Origin: Lasiodiplodia sp. COLG20
Lineage: Eukaryota; Ascomycota; Dothideomycetes; Botryosphaeriales; Botryosphaeriaceae
DNA length: 64,000 nucleotides
Direction: 5' to 3'
Assembly: GCA_009801085.1 (NCBI GenBank)
Contig: VNWV01000001.1
Location: 7,750,001-7,814,000 of the forward strand
Under the pieces are notes generated by a model. That model was not told the origin of the DNA and did not search any database. It saw nothing but the letters and a program-made list of their open reading frames with translations. The first letter of the stretch is position 1. The number at the start of each line of letters is the position of its first letter. Both the position numbers and the translations under genes were made by a program. Below are positions 23,577 through 35,090 of the stretch, piece after piece.

Positions 23577-25197
23577 TCAATTACCATTGCACGGATGTGC
23601 CGCCAGCTGGGCGTTCAAGTTCCTGCTGACAATGCCGCTGTCCACCAAGCCTACGACACGGTCAGCCAACACATTTCCAAGACGTCAAAAGAGAGTTTGA
23701 AAAAACACATACCCTTGTAGCTCCACTGCAGCCAGTTCTCCAAGCGGTCGGCACCGCTGCCCTCCTGCACCTTCCAGCTCCACCACACCCAGCCCCTGGT
23801 GCGCTCGTACTGCCACTGCTGCGCCGAGAAGTACTGGCTCCAGAAATCCCTGTTCTGCGTCTCAGGCGTGAACCCGGCTCCCCTCTGCGCCAAGCTCATC
23901 GCCCACTCGCCGACAACCTTACTCCCGCCGCCCTGCAAGCCCGTCCGCCGGTCGTCCCCGCACGCGTGCGCCACCACCGCCTGCGGGCTGGCCAAGCCGG
24001 CGACCGGCTCCGTCTCGTAGTTGTGGTCGTCGAAGAGCAGGCCGGTTTTCTGCGCCGCGCTCAGGTGCGCCGCCGGGTCCGTGTTGCCCGACAGGTCGTG
24101 CCAGAGGTCGTCCATGATGGTGATGCTGAGGGCGGATTGCGAGCCCGGGCTGATGGAGAGGGCGGATTCGGCGTTGCGCACCGCGTCGATGGCCGAGCCG
24201 TAGTAGTGCTCCGTCGTCCAGCGCACGTCCGGGTCGTTGGGGTTGTTGAATTTGGGCTCGTTGAGCAGCCCGATGGCCCCGACGGTGCGGAACGACGCCG
24301 GTTGGGTGTGGATGGCCGTGGTCAGCCAGGAGAGAAAGTTCTGGATACGAAAGAGAGAGGCTGGGTTAGATTAAGGGTTGTTGAGAGAATAATTTGTGAG
24401 AAAGGGACTCACGTAGGCGCGGCCGGATTGATAGTCGGATTGGTAGAAGTAAGGTTTTTCCGAGTACTGCAGGTACGATGAGCTTATACTTCGATTTGCC
24501 TTAAAATAGACATGACGTACATTGCCAGTGAAAGGCTGGTGGGCGTTCTGCGTTCCGGGGGCCCCGTGCATCTCTGAATGCAGTTAGCCAAGTCCCTTTC
24601 TTTAGTCCCATAAAAGGCCCACTGACCAATGATAACATACATCCCGTTGTTCGCTGCGTGCTGGCACAAGCTCTGCAGGTACGCGAACCCGCCCTTGGGA
24701 AAATACTCCCCACTCTTCACCAGATCCTCCTTCATCCACCATCCCACCGGTATCTGAGCACCATTAGCAAAGCCAGTCAACTGAGTCCAGACACCCATCC
24801 ACCATCTGAAAGCATACAGAACATAAAGACACGGCACAGGAGAAACACTTACCCTAACCGTATTCAGTCCCGCCTTAACCATGTCATCCAGATCCGCATT
24901 TGTGATCCAGCTCGCCCAATGTCTCTTCCAGACCTCGCTGGCCTTATTCACGTCACCGCCGTACGCTTGTTTGATGCACTGGAACTCGGCTTTCGTCTGC
25001 CCACACCCCATCGCCGCCCATTCGTCGCGTGCCATCCAGGGCTCGATGATGAACTGTGAGCCCAGGTTGACGCCGCGAATCTTAGACGTTGCGGCGAAAG
25101 TGCTGAGGGTTGTGCCTGGTGGTGGAGAGGTGGGGAGCCAGGCGTCAGCGGCGAGGGGGAAGATGATGGAGAAGAAAAAGGGAATGGAGAGGAACAT
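23577..25197 (-). CDS. Secreted glycoside hydrolase family 5 glucanase (exo-beta-1,3-glucanase-like, GH5_9 type)
   Basis: Model: complement(join(23577..23650, 23713..24340, 24413..24466, 24521..24573, 24627..24753, 24853..25197)), 426 aa. A signal peptide covers ~1-19 (MFLSIPFFFSIIFPLAADA). Family motifs appear in order: IRGVNLGSQFIIEPWM, LNTVRIPVGWW, MHGAPGTQN, acid/base Glu221 in GLLNEPK, nucleophile Glu338 in VVGEWAMSL, and VWWSWK. These match the fungal exo-1,3-beta-glucanase/1,6-glucanase group that trims cell-wall glucan. Two introns are confirmed by restored motifs: NTVR|IPVGWW, preceded by a CTAAT branch site, and VII|EMHGAPG. The usual Asp before LHGAPG appears as Glu158. No GPI signal is evident, so it is likely released or wall-bound. 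Confidence 0.9.
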
Positions 25198-28156
25198 GGT
25201 GCTTAGGAAAGGGCAGAAGACGGTAAGTAAAGCCAGGGGTGGGCGAGGGGAGTAATGAGACTTGGTATAGCCTATGTACAAAGAAGGGACGATGAGGGAA
25301 TGACTACATGTCTCTCTGCCTCCTGCCACTACGCTTAAGTATGGCTACGACGTCTTACAAGCACGCCGTGATAGACACGATGTATCCTGGGGCGCCAGGT
25401 GCTACTGATGCATCAGGCGGGCTGCCCTGCTGCCACTTCATCGATGTCCCAGCCCCAGGCGGACATCCAGAGTTACATCGGCGTATTTTCTTTTGTGGAA
25501 TCTGGTGGACTGCATGTTCGAAGCTTGTCTACGGCTGGCGCCGGGATCTAGGTCGCGCGGACAAACCAGATGCAATGCTTGAATATTGGCTGACGCCAGT
25601 CGCCGCAGCGGGCAAAGAGTCTCCCGAGTCAGGCGGCGGCATGGCCTGAACAAGCAAGACGCTGGGGAAGCAGGATCTCTCTGAAGACAGGCGTGGCTTA
25701 CAGATGGCTTTCGTCAGCCAATAGTGATATGCACGAGATCTGGTGCATCTTGGGGGGCTTGAAGAATCCTTAGCATGGGTGACACGCTAGGGCGATTGGT
25801 ACCTTGAGATGATAGGAAACCATCTCAGTGTGGGATGAGGCGTCAGGGCGCGACGCCACGGTGCCTCGATGTACGGGTCTATAATGTCTTAGACCATTCG
25901 GCCAATGGGGAACGCGGTTGATGTGGTCTTTGACTCTGCACAAGAGGTTTCTCTACGCCGCAGAAGATTTTGAGAATTCGACATCAAATCCTACGCTAGG
26001 ATGGGGAGTTTCCTAAACGAGTTAAAGTCCCGCGGCGGCAGCCGCCGAGTGTGATGGTTGACTGTTGCGCACGAGGTCAGTGGATATTTCGGCTAATGTA
26101 AGCCATTCACCAAGCTCGGCCTCGACATCTTACGCTGATGGGTCGAAGGATAGGAAACAGATTGCCTAAAGTAGTCGGCAATGCCGCGAAATTGGAGTTA
26201 ATGTTCAATACTCGGCTATGGCTACTCGCATACTACGAGCTGACGGAACATGCCAAAGAAACTGACTCTCATCTACTGCGGATGTTTGCCGGCAAGCGAA
26301 ATATACCAAGTTGCAGATAGGCTTGGGAGAGACAGTGCCGCGTGAGAAGGATGTTCGAGATAGGAAGAGCGTAACGCTGTTCCAGAGAATGTCTGCATTA
26401 GCAATATGCCCATGTAGAGCTCCTGAGATCATACGTGGCACGCGGAATTGCGAATAGTGTTGAGGGCAGAGTAAGCCGTCGACAAAAAGGTGTGCATGTG
26501 CCGGGCAGGCTGCGACGACGCAAATAAAGAACTCCGCTAAGCTTGAGCAGGCCAGGCGAGCCGCATGAAGAGCAATCGTCATTTTCCCTTTATATTTCGT
26601 CAGGAGACTTCGGCGCTCTAACAACGCGGAGACATGTGCTCTTGTTGTTGCTTATGATTAATATGCCTTGAAACAAGGCGTTGCTTTTTCTATGCTGTCT
26701 TTAAAATAGAGGACATGATGCCCTTTCGCACATGACAGTTTTGATCTTCTTATCACCCCATTACAGGCCTGATCGAGGCGGCTCATCGGTATCCTTTCCA
26801 GATTGTTGATTGAATAAAATATGTACATCGCACTCCAAGCGGAAGAGGATCTGAGTGCGATAGGCCGACAGTTAAGCTACCTATATCAGGCAGCAGTGGC
26901 TTTGTTTATCTTGAAGAGTGCCCCGCTTTAACGGACATAGTCAGCCTCCCAAAGCTCATCATTGTAGCTCTTGGTTAGGAACAGACGTAGACTCGTACCC
27001 AAGGGGATGACTATCCGGTGATGAAGGCCTTGGAACGCCTAGAGGGATGCTTGGCGCGGAGGAGTCAGGCTCGGTCAGCAAGAAGCTAGGTCCACATACA
27101 GCAGCTACGAACATGGGGGGTGTAAGCAGTAGTGGCGGCCTCAAGGAAACAACACATAGTCAAACGCAGAAAACATCCGGTCTTCCTGACAACCGCTCTG
27201 CCTTTCATGTGAGTCAAGAAGGTAAGAACCTAGACGATGCGGCCACGCTTCAAAAAAATACGTAGGCGGCCTTTGGAGCCTATCTCGGCTACAGAAAATA
27301 GGTGCGGTTGGCAAATGATGGCCTGGCTTACCTCAGATAGTAAATGGGGCGGCGGCCGAGGATTCATGTGCAGCATCTGCTGACGCGATGAGGGCTTGAT
27401 CGTCATGCGTTGTTCCACGAACTCGCACCCCCCGCTTTTTGTCTCAGCCAGCGGGCGGCACCCTGCCTGACAACAGCCCTATCGAAGCTAACTCTGCAGG
27501 CGGACCCTTTTGGCTAATGGCGGCCTCCCGCAGGGGACGTCAAAGTGAGAGGTACAAGTGAAAGAAGCGCTCCATGTGGTAAATAAAGACGACCGATTTT
27601 GCTGCCTTCAGGACGGCACCAGAAAGGTTGACGAGGGCGCAAGCCAAAGACAATAGGCTCAGGACTTCGCTCCATGGATCCTACGGCCTCGGGAATTTTT
27701 GGGATCAACAAGTGTGTAACAGAGTAAAAGTTCACGAAGGACCGGGCCGAGTAGCGGCACCAGAACCTGTGCCGTGGTTCCCTTTACCACCCCTGCAGCA
27801 ATTCTGCAAGTTGTGAATCCCAAGTGTAATATTCTGAAGTGTTACATCCTTGGTGCAGCTTCGATCAGGCTTCAACAACTACGACAAATGTGATCAAGCA
27901 CAAATTCTGCGGGGTAGTAGGCGTTCGAGTCTCCAATAGAAAGTACTGTTAGGAAGGTCAGTATGTATTCTGCTTGCAGTGATAGACCAATAGGTTGACC
28001 CACCTAAGGCACCGAAGCCGCGGCAGCAAGTGCGGGGCAGGCTTGTTACATCCGAGGACTGCACCGAACACACACACAAGTAACCATCCATAACGAGCAT
28101 GAAAATGCACCGACGACTCCTCTTCCAATTCGCTCGCATACCCTACCGCTATCGCC
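25198..28156. other. 3-kb gene-poor region
   Basis: The longest frame (25308-25649, plus strand, 113 codons) has no recognised similarity and is probably chance. A small perfect palindrome-like GC block lies near 26033-26048 (CGGCGGCAGCCGCCG). The right end holds the promoter of the acyl-CoA dehydrogenase gene. Nothing else seen. Confidence 0.45.
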
Positions 28157-29505
28157 ATGGCCAGCAATGTTACTGCAAGTAATTCAGAACTAGCACCATG
28201 GAGCGAGCCAGCCTGGCACCACGCGCTAAAATCTCCTTACTACAATGACTCCCACCGCCGCCTGCGCGATTACATGCGGGCGTACTACGATGAAAAGATA
28301 TTGCCTTTTGCGCTCGAATGGGAAGAATCCGGCGGCGCGCCCCGTCATGCAGCCCATGATTATGTCGCGACAGGGCTCCCTTTCGCCGACGTGCCGGCTG
28401 AGTACCGGCCATCTCACATTCCCGGCCCAGCCGGGATTCCGGCCAGGGACCTGGACACTTTCCACCTGCTGGTAATGACTGACGAGTCGGCACGCGTCGA
28501 AGGCGGCGTGGGCATGTCACTCGCCGGCGCTTCAGTCATTGCAATCCCACCGGTGATCAAATGGGGCACTGAGGAACAGAAGAGGAAATGGTTGCCGGGT
28601 CTGTTCGACTGGTCCACGTCGTTTTGCCTGGGTGTCACGGAGCCATCAGGTGGCTCTGATGTTAGCAACATCCAGACGACTGCGAAGAAGACGCCAGATG
28701 GGAAGTGCTATGTCGTTAATGGGTACAAGAAGTGGATTTCCGGCACGCCATGGGCAACGCATATGACGACAGCTGTGAGGACGGGCGGCCCTGGTATGGG
28801 TGGCATCTCTGTGTTGGTGATCCCAACCAACTCGGCTGGTTTCTCCCATCGCAGGATTGAGAATAGCGGGCAGAAGGCTGGTGGTGCATCATGGATTGAA
28901 CTGGATGATGTGAAGGTCCCTGTTGAAAATCTCGTTGGGGGCGAGAACGACGGGTTCAAAATCATCATGACCAATTTCAACAAAGAGCGGTACTTGATGG
29001 CGGTGGGGTGCAACAGGAAAGCCAGAACATGCTTGTCGCACTCGCTTGCGTACGCACACAAGCGCTCAACGTTTGGCAAGCCGCTCATCGGGCATCAAAT
29101 CATCCGCCACAAGATCTCGAATATTGCCCAGGAAGTGGAGAGCCACTGGGCATGGCTGGAGCAGCTGGCATACCATGTTCAACACTCGGAGAAGAAGTTT
29201 GACGATGCCGAGATTGCAGGCAGAATCGCCCTGGCCAAAGTCCAAGGCGGGCGACTCTTGGAAATGGCGAACAGGGAAGCGCAGCAAATCTTCGGCGGAG
29301 CTGGTTACCAGAAAGGCGGGGTTGGTGCAACGGTGGAACAGATTAGTCGGGACCTGAGGATGATGGTTGTTGGTAAGTTTTCTTCGCAAGCCATGGCGGT
29401 TCGGACTAACGGTGGCCAATAGGAGGCGGCAGCGAGGAGATTCTCTCGGATCTGGCGGTTCGGCAAGAAGCTGCCGTGGCCAGGAAAAAGGGATGGAAGC
29501 TATGA
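28157..29505 (+). CDS. Acyl-CoA dehydrogenase
   Basis: Model: join(28157..29372, 29423..29505), 432 aa. FAD enzyme introducing the alpha-beta double bond in an acyl-CoA. Both family signatures are visible: GVTEPSGGSDVSN in the middle domain and QIFGGAGYQKGG near the C-terminus. The GGGSEEIL motif, carrying the usual catalytic-Glu position, is completed by the second exon, which confirms the intron. There is no obvious mitochondrial presequence and no C-terminal SKL (it ends KGWKL), so compartment is uncertain. The length is normal. It faces an EthD-domain gene tail to tail, 79 bp apart, suggesting but not proving a shared catabolic theme. Substrate chain length cannot be read from sequence. 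Confidence 0.88.
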
Positions 29506-29584
29506 GCTAGCGGGAGAATGTTGTGGCAAAGTTTCGTGAATCGTATTGGAAATAGTCTAAGATGAGGCACGGAATGGCATGGTG

Positions 29585-30076
29585 CTACGCGGCACTCGCG
29601 TCCGGTTTTTCGACCTTCTTACCGTCGTCAATGACCATGTACTCGTCGCCGACCATCATTTTCATCTGGCTCTCGTCCATGAAGTTGTCGTGGTCGGACG
29701 ACAGGGCGTGGCCCTCCCTGTCGTACATGAACTTGGCGAAGCTCAGGTAGTCCGGGAAGACAAAGGTGCAGACGGCGTCGTAGTCGAGCAGCTGCGCCTT
29801 GCCCTTCATGATGTCCTGGGTGACGGTGCGGTCATGCTTGAGATGGAACGTCTGGGAGGATGAGTGGAGAGGCCATGCAGCGGCGCGGCGACGTACCAGC
29901 GAGTAAGTGATGATCTTGTGCTTGAGCAGCACGGCGGCGGCCATTTCGGCGTGGTGCCGGGTGTAATGCTCGACAAAGGCCTGGTCGGAGATGCCGTCCT
30001 TCTTCTTGACCAGGATGGTGGCCTTCGTCACCTTGCGGAAGCCGGTCGTATTCGGATAGCCAGCCTCGAGCACCAT
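29585..30076 (-). CDS. EthD-domain protein (dimeric alpha-beta barrel)
   Basis: Model: complement(join(29585..29851, 29897..30076)), 148 aa, one phase-0 intron of 45 nt. The pattern KATILVKKKDGISDQAFVEHY followed by a His-rich helix start (RHHAEMA) and a C-terminal FPDYLSFAKFMYD segment is that of the EthD family (PF07110). Members are small ferredoxin-like-fold proteins, some needed for ether or polyketide degradation or acting as decarboxylases/cyclases; others are unknown. The intron is supported because reading through it inserts an Arg/Ala/Ser-rich stretch absent from the family. It is tail to tail with the acyl-CoA dehydrogenase gene and divergent from the Ste23-like protease. Confidence 0.8.
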   Translation of the reverse strand: MVLEAGYPNTTGFRKVTKATILVKKKDGISDQAFVEHYTRHHAEMAAAVLLKHKIITYSLVRRRAAAWPLHSSSQTFHLKHDRTVTQDIMKGKAQLLDYDAVCTFVFPDYLSFAKFMYDREGHALSSDHDNFMDESQMKMMVGDEYMVIDDGKKVEKPDASAA

Positions 30077-30457
30077 GGCGGGCGGTTGCCTTGGGGCAGG
30101 CAGAAGCTGCTGACGCGGAAGAGTGAGCGGCGGGGCGTTGGTGCTTGTGCGTGCGGCCGGGGGATCGCCCCGGGGATCGCCGGGTAGGTTGCATAGGGCG
30201 CGCGCCTTCGCTCCATGTTATCTGAGCCTCCAAACCACTCAAGCGTCGGCACCTTGATGGCCAGCATTCCTGCCCAGCGCTGAGCCAATTCCCGCTGGCG
30301 AACCCTGATCCAGATTCCGGCGCCGCATACTTTGTCTCGCTACCCAACCGGCGCCCACAATCCGCGCTGCCGGCTCGATCCCGCCCGCGCTCAAAGAGCA
30401 CACGCCCACCAGCTCTTGCTATTGTTCCAGGCAGGCACGGGCTCGCGGCGTTTGCGT
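30077..30457. promoter_or_regulatory. Promoter gap between the EthD gene and the STE23-like gene
   Basis: Divergent 5' region of 381 bp, or 648 bp if the downstream start of the protease at 30725 is used. GC-rich, without a clear TATA box. Confidence 0.4.
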
Positions 30458-33400
30458 ATGTCATTCACGCTGTGCCGCTCCCAACTGCACCGCCTGGAGC
30501 ATGCGTATCACCTAGCACGCGGACTGAGCACCGTCCAACCCGCCAGCATAGCCCCTCGCCGCTGTTCTGCCATCCCGCGCCGCTGTTCCTCCGCCCTTCA
30601 AACACCACCATCGCCGCTAAGGCCGGACGTGCTCCAGACAATCCACCGCGGCGACCATACCCCCTTCCCTCCGCCGACCCGCCGACCCGCCTCCCTCACC
30701 CCCCGCCGCCCGTATACCACCACAATGGCCGAGCCCGTCAACAGTCGCGAGGCCCTCCCTGAGCGCTTGGCCGAGAACATGGAGCGCCCGGCCCTCGACG
30801 ACCGCACCTACCGCGTCATCCGCCTGCCGAACAAGCTGGAGGCGCTGCTCATCCATGATCCCGATACCGACAAAGTCAGCGCTGCCATGGACGTGAACGT
30901 GGGCAGCTTCAGCGACGCCGACGACATGCCCGGCATGGCGCACGCCGTGGAACATCTTCTATTCATGGGCACCAAGAAGGTCAGTTTCGCCGTTTGTTCG
31001 TGCATCTTGCCTGAGACAACAGCTAGTAATAAGACAATGCTAACCCACTTGGCGCTTGCAGTACCCCAGGGAGAACGCGTACAACCAGTACCTGACCGCC
31101 CACTCTGGCCACTCGAACGCCTTCACAGCCTCGACATCAACAAACTACTACTTTGAAGTCGCCGCACAGTCCAAGACCCCGCCCGCAAGCGAGAATTCGT
31201 CAGCAGCGAGCAGCCGAGTAGACCTGTCCACAAGGAACGGTTCGCCGTTATACGGCGCGCTGGATAGATTCGCCCAGTTCTTCGTCGAGCCGCTGTTCCT
31301 CGAAGAGACGCTGGACAGGGAACTCAAGGCCGTGGATTCGGAGAACAAGAAGAACCTGCAGAGCGATACCTGGAGGCTGCACCAACTAAACAAGACGCTC
31401 TCAAACCCCAAGCACCCCTTCTGCCATTTCTCCACCGGCAGCTACAAGACTCTTCATGACGACCCTCTGGCGCGCGGCGTCAAGATCCGGGACGAGTTCA
31501 TTAACTTTTACGAGAAAAACTATTCGGCGAATCGCATGAAGCTTGTAGTCCTGGGGCGTGAGGGCCTGGATGAGCTGGAGTCTTGGGTTTCGGAGCTGTT
31601 TTCAGAAGTCAAGAACAAGGATCTTCCGCGCAACAGATGGGACGGCGTCCAGCCATTCACTGACAACGAGCTCCTCACCCAAGTGTTTGCTAAGCCTGTG
31701 TTTGAAATGCGCAACCTCGACCTCTATTTCCCGTACTGCGATGAGGAGAACCTCTATGAGTCGCAGCCTGGCCGTTACCTTAGCCACCTGATTGGTCATG
31801 AGGGGCCTGGCAGTATTTTGGCTTACATCAAGGCGAAGGGCTGGGCAAACGGACTTGGGGCTGGTCCGGTTCCTCTGTGCCCTGGCTCGGCTTTCTTCAG
31901 CATCTCTGTCCGTTTGACTGAGGATGGACTCAAGAATTACAGGGAGGTCGTCAAAACTATATTCCAGTACATTGCCATGCTCAATGAGCACGAGCCTAAG
32001 GAATGGATTTTCGACGAGATGAAGCGCATGACCGAAGTTGATTTCCGCTTTAGGCAGAAGAGCCCGGCTAGCAGCACTGCTAGTTCTCTCAGCGGCATCA
32101 TGCAGAAGCCTTACAAGCGCGATCACCTCTTGAGCGGCCCTGCTCTGATTCGTAAATTCAACCCAGACGCTATCAAGGCAGGTCTTGCCTGTCTGCGGCC
32201 TGACAACTTCCGCCTGACCATCGTCAGCCAAGAAGTTCCCGGTGAATGGGACCAGCGAGAGAAATGGTATGGCACGGAATACAGGTCCGAGAAGATTCCG
32301 CAGGACTTCCTCGCAGGAATCAACGAAGCTGCGAAGAGTGCCTCAAGCGCACGTCCAACGGAGCTCCACTTGCCGCACAAGAACGAGTTCATTCCGACAA
32401 GGCTTGAGGTCGAGAGAAAGGAAGTCGATGAACCGCTGATTGCACCGAAGCTGATCCGTAACGACGGCAAGGTTCGCCTTTGGTACAAGAAGGACGATCG
32501 CTTCTGGGTGCCCAAGGCGAACGTCCACGTTACGCTTCGGACTCCTTTGGTCAGGTCAACCCCTCAAGCCGCTGTGATGGCGCATCTCTACAAGGATCTG
32601 GTTGAGGATGCTCTGGTCGAGTATTCGTACGATGCCGAGCTTGCTGGTATCGCGTATCGCGTATCCCAAAGCTCCCTCGGTCTGGATATCTCTGTCAGCG
32701 GGTACAACGACAAGATGCACATCCTGCTGCAGAAGGTGCTTACGACTATGAGAGACCTAGAAGTTCGCGACGAGCGGTTCAACATCGTAAAGGAGAGACT
32801 TCTCCGGGGGTTCCGTAATGCCGAATATCAGCAACCTTACTACCAGGTCGGCACGTACACTCGATGGCTGATGGCTGAGAAGGGCTACATCAATGAGGAC
32901 TATCTTGCAGAGCTTCCCCACGTCACGGCCGAGGACATCCGCCATTTCTATCCTCAGGTTCTCAAGCAGACCCACATTGAGGTTCTTGCACATGGTAACC
33001 TGTACAAGGAGGATGCGCTCAAAATGACGGACATGGTGGAGAGCACGCTCAAGGCGCGCCCACTTGCGCCTTCTCAGTGGCCCATCCGCCGCAATGTCAT
33101 CGTCCCCGACGGCTCTAACTTTGTCTACGAACGCACTTTGAAGGACCCTGCCAACGTCAACCACTGCATCGAGTACGCTTGTTCCGTCGGCAACAATCAA
33201 AACCGCGATTTGCGTGCGAAGTTGCTTGTCTGGGCTCAGCTCACCGACGAGCCTGCCTTCAACCAATTGCGCACCAAGGAACAGCTGGGCTATGTTGTTT
33301 TCAGTGGTACAACACAGAGCGACACGTGGATGGGCTACCGCATTCTCATTCAGAGCGAGAGGTCGCCGGACTATCTCGAGGGCCGTATTGACAACTTCCT

Positions 33401-34202
33401 GTTGTATGCCGGAAATATGCTCCGGGAGATGTCAGACGACGAGTTCGAGTCGCATAAGGAGAGCGTAAAGAACCGTCGGAAGGAGAAGTTGAAGAATCTC
33501 ATCCAGGAGACCAACAGGCTCTGGACGCATGTGTGCAGCGAGTGCTTCGACTTCGAGCTTGGTAAGCTAGATCTGGTTATTGTCATTTTAACTGCTTGCC
33601 TTGACTAATACGAAAATACAGTTGAGCAGGATGTCGCTCATGTTACGCCGCTCACCAAGGCCGACCTTATTTCTTTCTTCGATCAATACATCTCCCCGTA
33701 CTCTCCGACCCGCGCCAAGGTCTCGGTCCATCTGCTCGCCCAGGCCTCGCCCGCCGCCATCGCTAGCGCTGCCCAAGACACCACCACTCCTGAACAAAAG
33801 GAGTCGTCGCTCATCACGCTTGTCGTCCAGTTCCTCAACTCGGAAGGCGTGAGTCCGGACGCAACCAGCCTCGCCAAGCGCCTCAAGGATGTCGACATCT
33901 CCGGTGGCGACGCGCAGGGCATCGCCAAGGCCATCTCGACGCACTTGGTCCAGGACCTCAAGCTGGAGCAGAAGAAGGCTGACGAGGTAGTGAAGAAGGG
34001 CCAGGAGATGATCTCAAGCACGGTATTACCGAGCTTGGGCGTCAGCGTCACGTCCAACGGCGAGAAGCAAGAGGAGAAGAAGGGCAGGGAGCCGGTCAAG
34101 ATCACGGACGTGCGCGATTTCAAGGCGAGCTTGCAGGTGTCGCGCGGACCGAGGGCGGTGAAGGAGTTGAGCGAGTTTGAGGAGCTAGAGCCGAAGCTCT
34201 AA
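30458..34202 (+). CDS. STE23: Insulin-degrading-enzyme-like M16 metalloprotease (Ste23)
   Basis: Model: join(30458..30979, 31062..33561, 33622..34202), 1200 aa; starting at the second ATG (30725, MAEPVNSREA, context CACAATGG) gives 1111 aa. The inverted zinc motif HAVEH is at H73-H77 of the shorter form, with the distal zinc-ligand region in AVDSENKKNLQSD. Four M16 half-domains fit the full length, ending with the C-terminal core (PAFNQLRTKEQLGYVVFSG). Ste23 degrades short peptides and processes a-factor in yeast. The frame between the two ATGs is open for 89 codons and rich in Arg, Ser and Pro with few acids, like a mitochondrial presequence, so two isoforms are possible. The C-terminus is PKL. 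Both introns have ordinary signals (81 nt with TTGCAG acceptor; 60 nt). Confidence 0.92.
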
Positions 34203-34557
34203 GTGCTGTTAGAGCGGCGAGAAGGCGCATTTCGGCTGGAGAGGAATCGGCGTAGCCTTGAAACTCATCATTTTGGGTGAGAAATGGGAGAGGAAAAACT
34301 GCGTTTTCGTCGATACTTGGTGGTTTACTGTTGGACTCTGCTCGCAGCCGGTTTCTTCCGTACAGGTTTTGCTTCAGTTATGTTGAGAGCAAGGCGTGAG
34401 TGGCGATGGCGAAAGTGTCAAGACCAGAGGTGTCCTTCAATGGCGGAGTCAGAGAGAAGATAGGGTAGAACAGAATACATTGCGTATTTCGACGCTCAGA
34501 ACAAAGTTGCAGAGAAATCACTTGGTGTCATTCTAACAAAGAGTACAGATGGGTGCT
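34203..34557. other. 3' flank of STE23
   Basis: Presumed 3' UTR and spacer up to the inverted-repeat element. No gene seen. Confidence 0.4.
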
Positions 34558-34777
34558 GCAGCCGATGGCTAGCGCGAAGAATAGCGGGATCCTCGAGGGT
34601 AACTATGCCTCATCTTTTTCTTTTTTTTTTTTTTTTTTGAAAAAAAAAACGTGCGGGTAGCTAAAGCTATCGTCCGGACGAGAATGTTGAACTAAAAACT
34701 CTACATATACGTCCGGACGATGGCTTCAACTACCCATGACATGAGCAAAAATTAAATCCACGCTAGCCATCGGCTGC
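34558..34777. mobile_element. MITE-like element with nested inverted repeats
   Basis: Perfect 17-bp terminal inverted repeats, 34558-34574 and 34761-34777 (GCAGCCGATGGCTAGCG and its complement), bound a 220-bp unit. Inside is a second inverted repeat: arms 34655-34680 and 34710-34735, 26 bp each, 23 matching, the three differences all transitions, around a 29-nt loop. Each inner arm also contains the self-complementary CGTCCGGACG. A T18 run (34621-34638) followed by G and A10 lies between the outer left arm and the inner hairpin. There is no coding capacity and no clear target-site duplication was found. A non-autonomous DNA transposon is the best reading; a structured RNA gene is the alternative. 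Confidence 0.55.
34655..34735. repeat. 26-bp imperfect inverted repeat (hairpin) within the element
   Basis: Left arm begins GGGTAGCTAAAGC, right arm ends GGCTTCAACTACCC; 23 of 26 positions pair. On either strand the transcript could fold into a long hairpin with a 29-nt loop. Confidence 0.8.
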
Positions 34778-35090
34778 GAGAGAGGACTGTAGCATAATAA
34801 AGGCAAGCAAGGCCTGCTCCACAGAATGAGCAACAATGGCGGGGAGTGAAAATGGAGGAAGTCCGGGGTTGGATCGGTCCTTCTCTGGTGTCGACGCTAA
34901 GCCGGAAAGAAGCGTGGGGCTACGCTGAAGTCATGGGCATCCTCTTCTTTTTCATCTCATCCCCATCTACTATTTCCCCGTGTTTCCATCTTGGCGTCAC
35001 TGTTTTCAAGCTAGATTGCAATCTTTTCTCAGGTTTCTCTGAAAGAGCAAGGGTTTTTCTTTTCTTTTCTCCTTCCCCTCAGACCCAATC
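34778..35090. promoter_or_regulatory. Upstream region of the ribokinase gene
   Basis: Contains pyrimidine-rich stretches directly before the ATG (for example TTTTCTTTTCTTTTCTCC near 35056-35073), as is common in fungal promoters. No specific site can be named. Confidence 0.4.
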
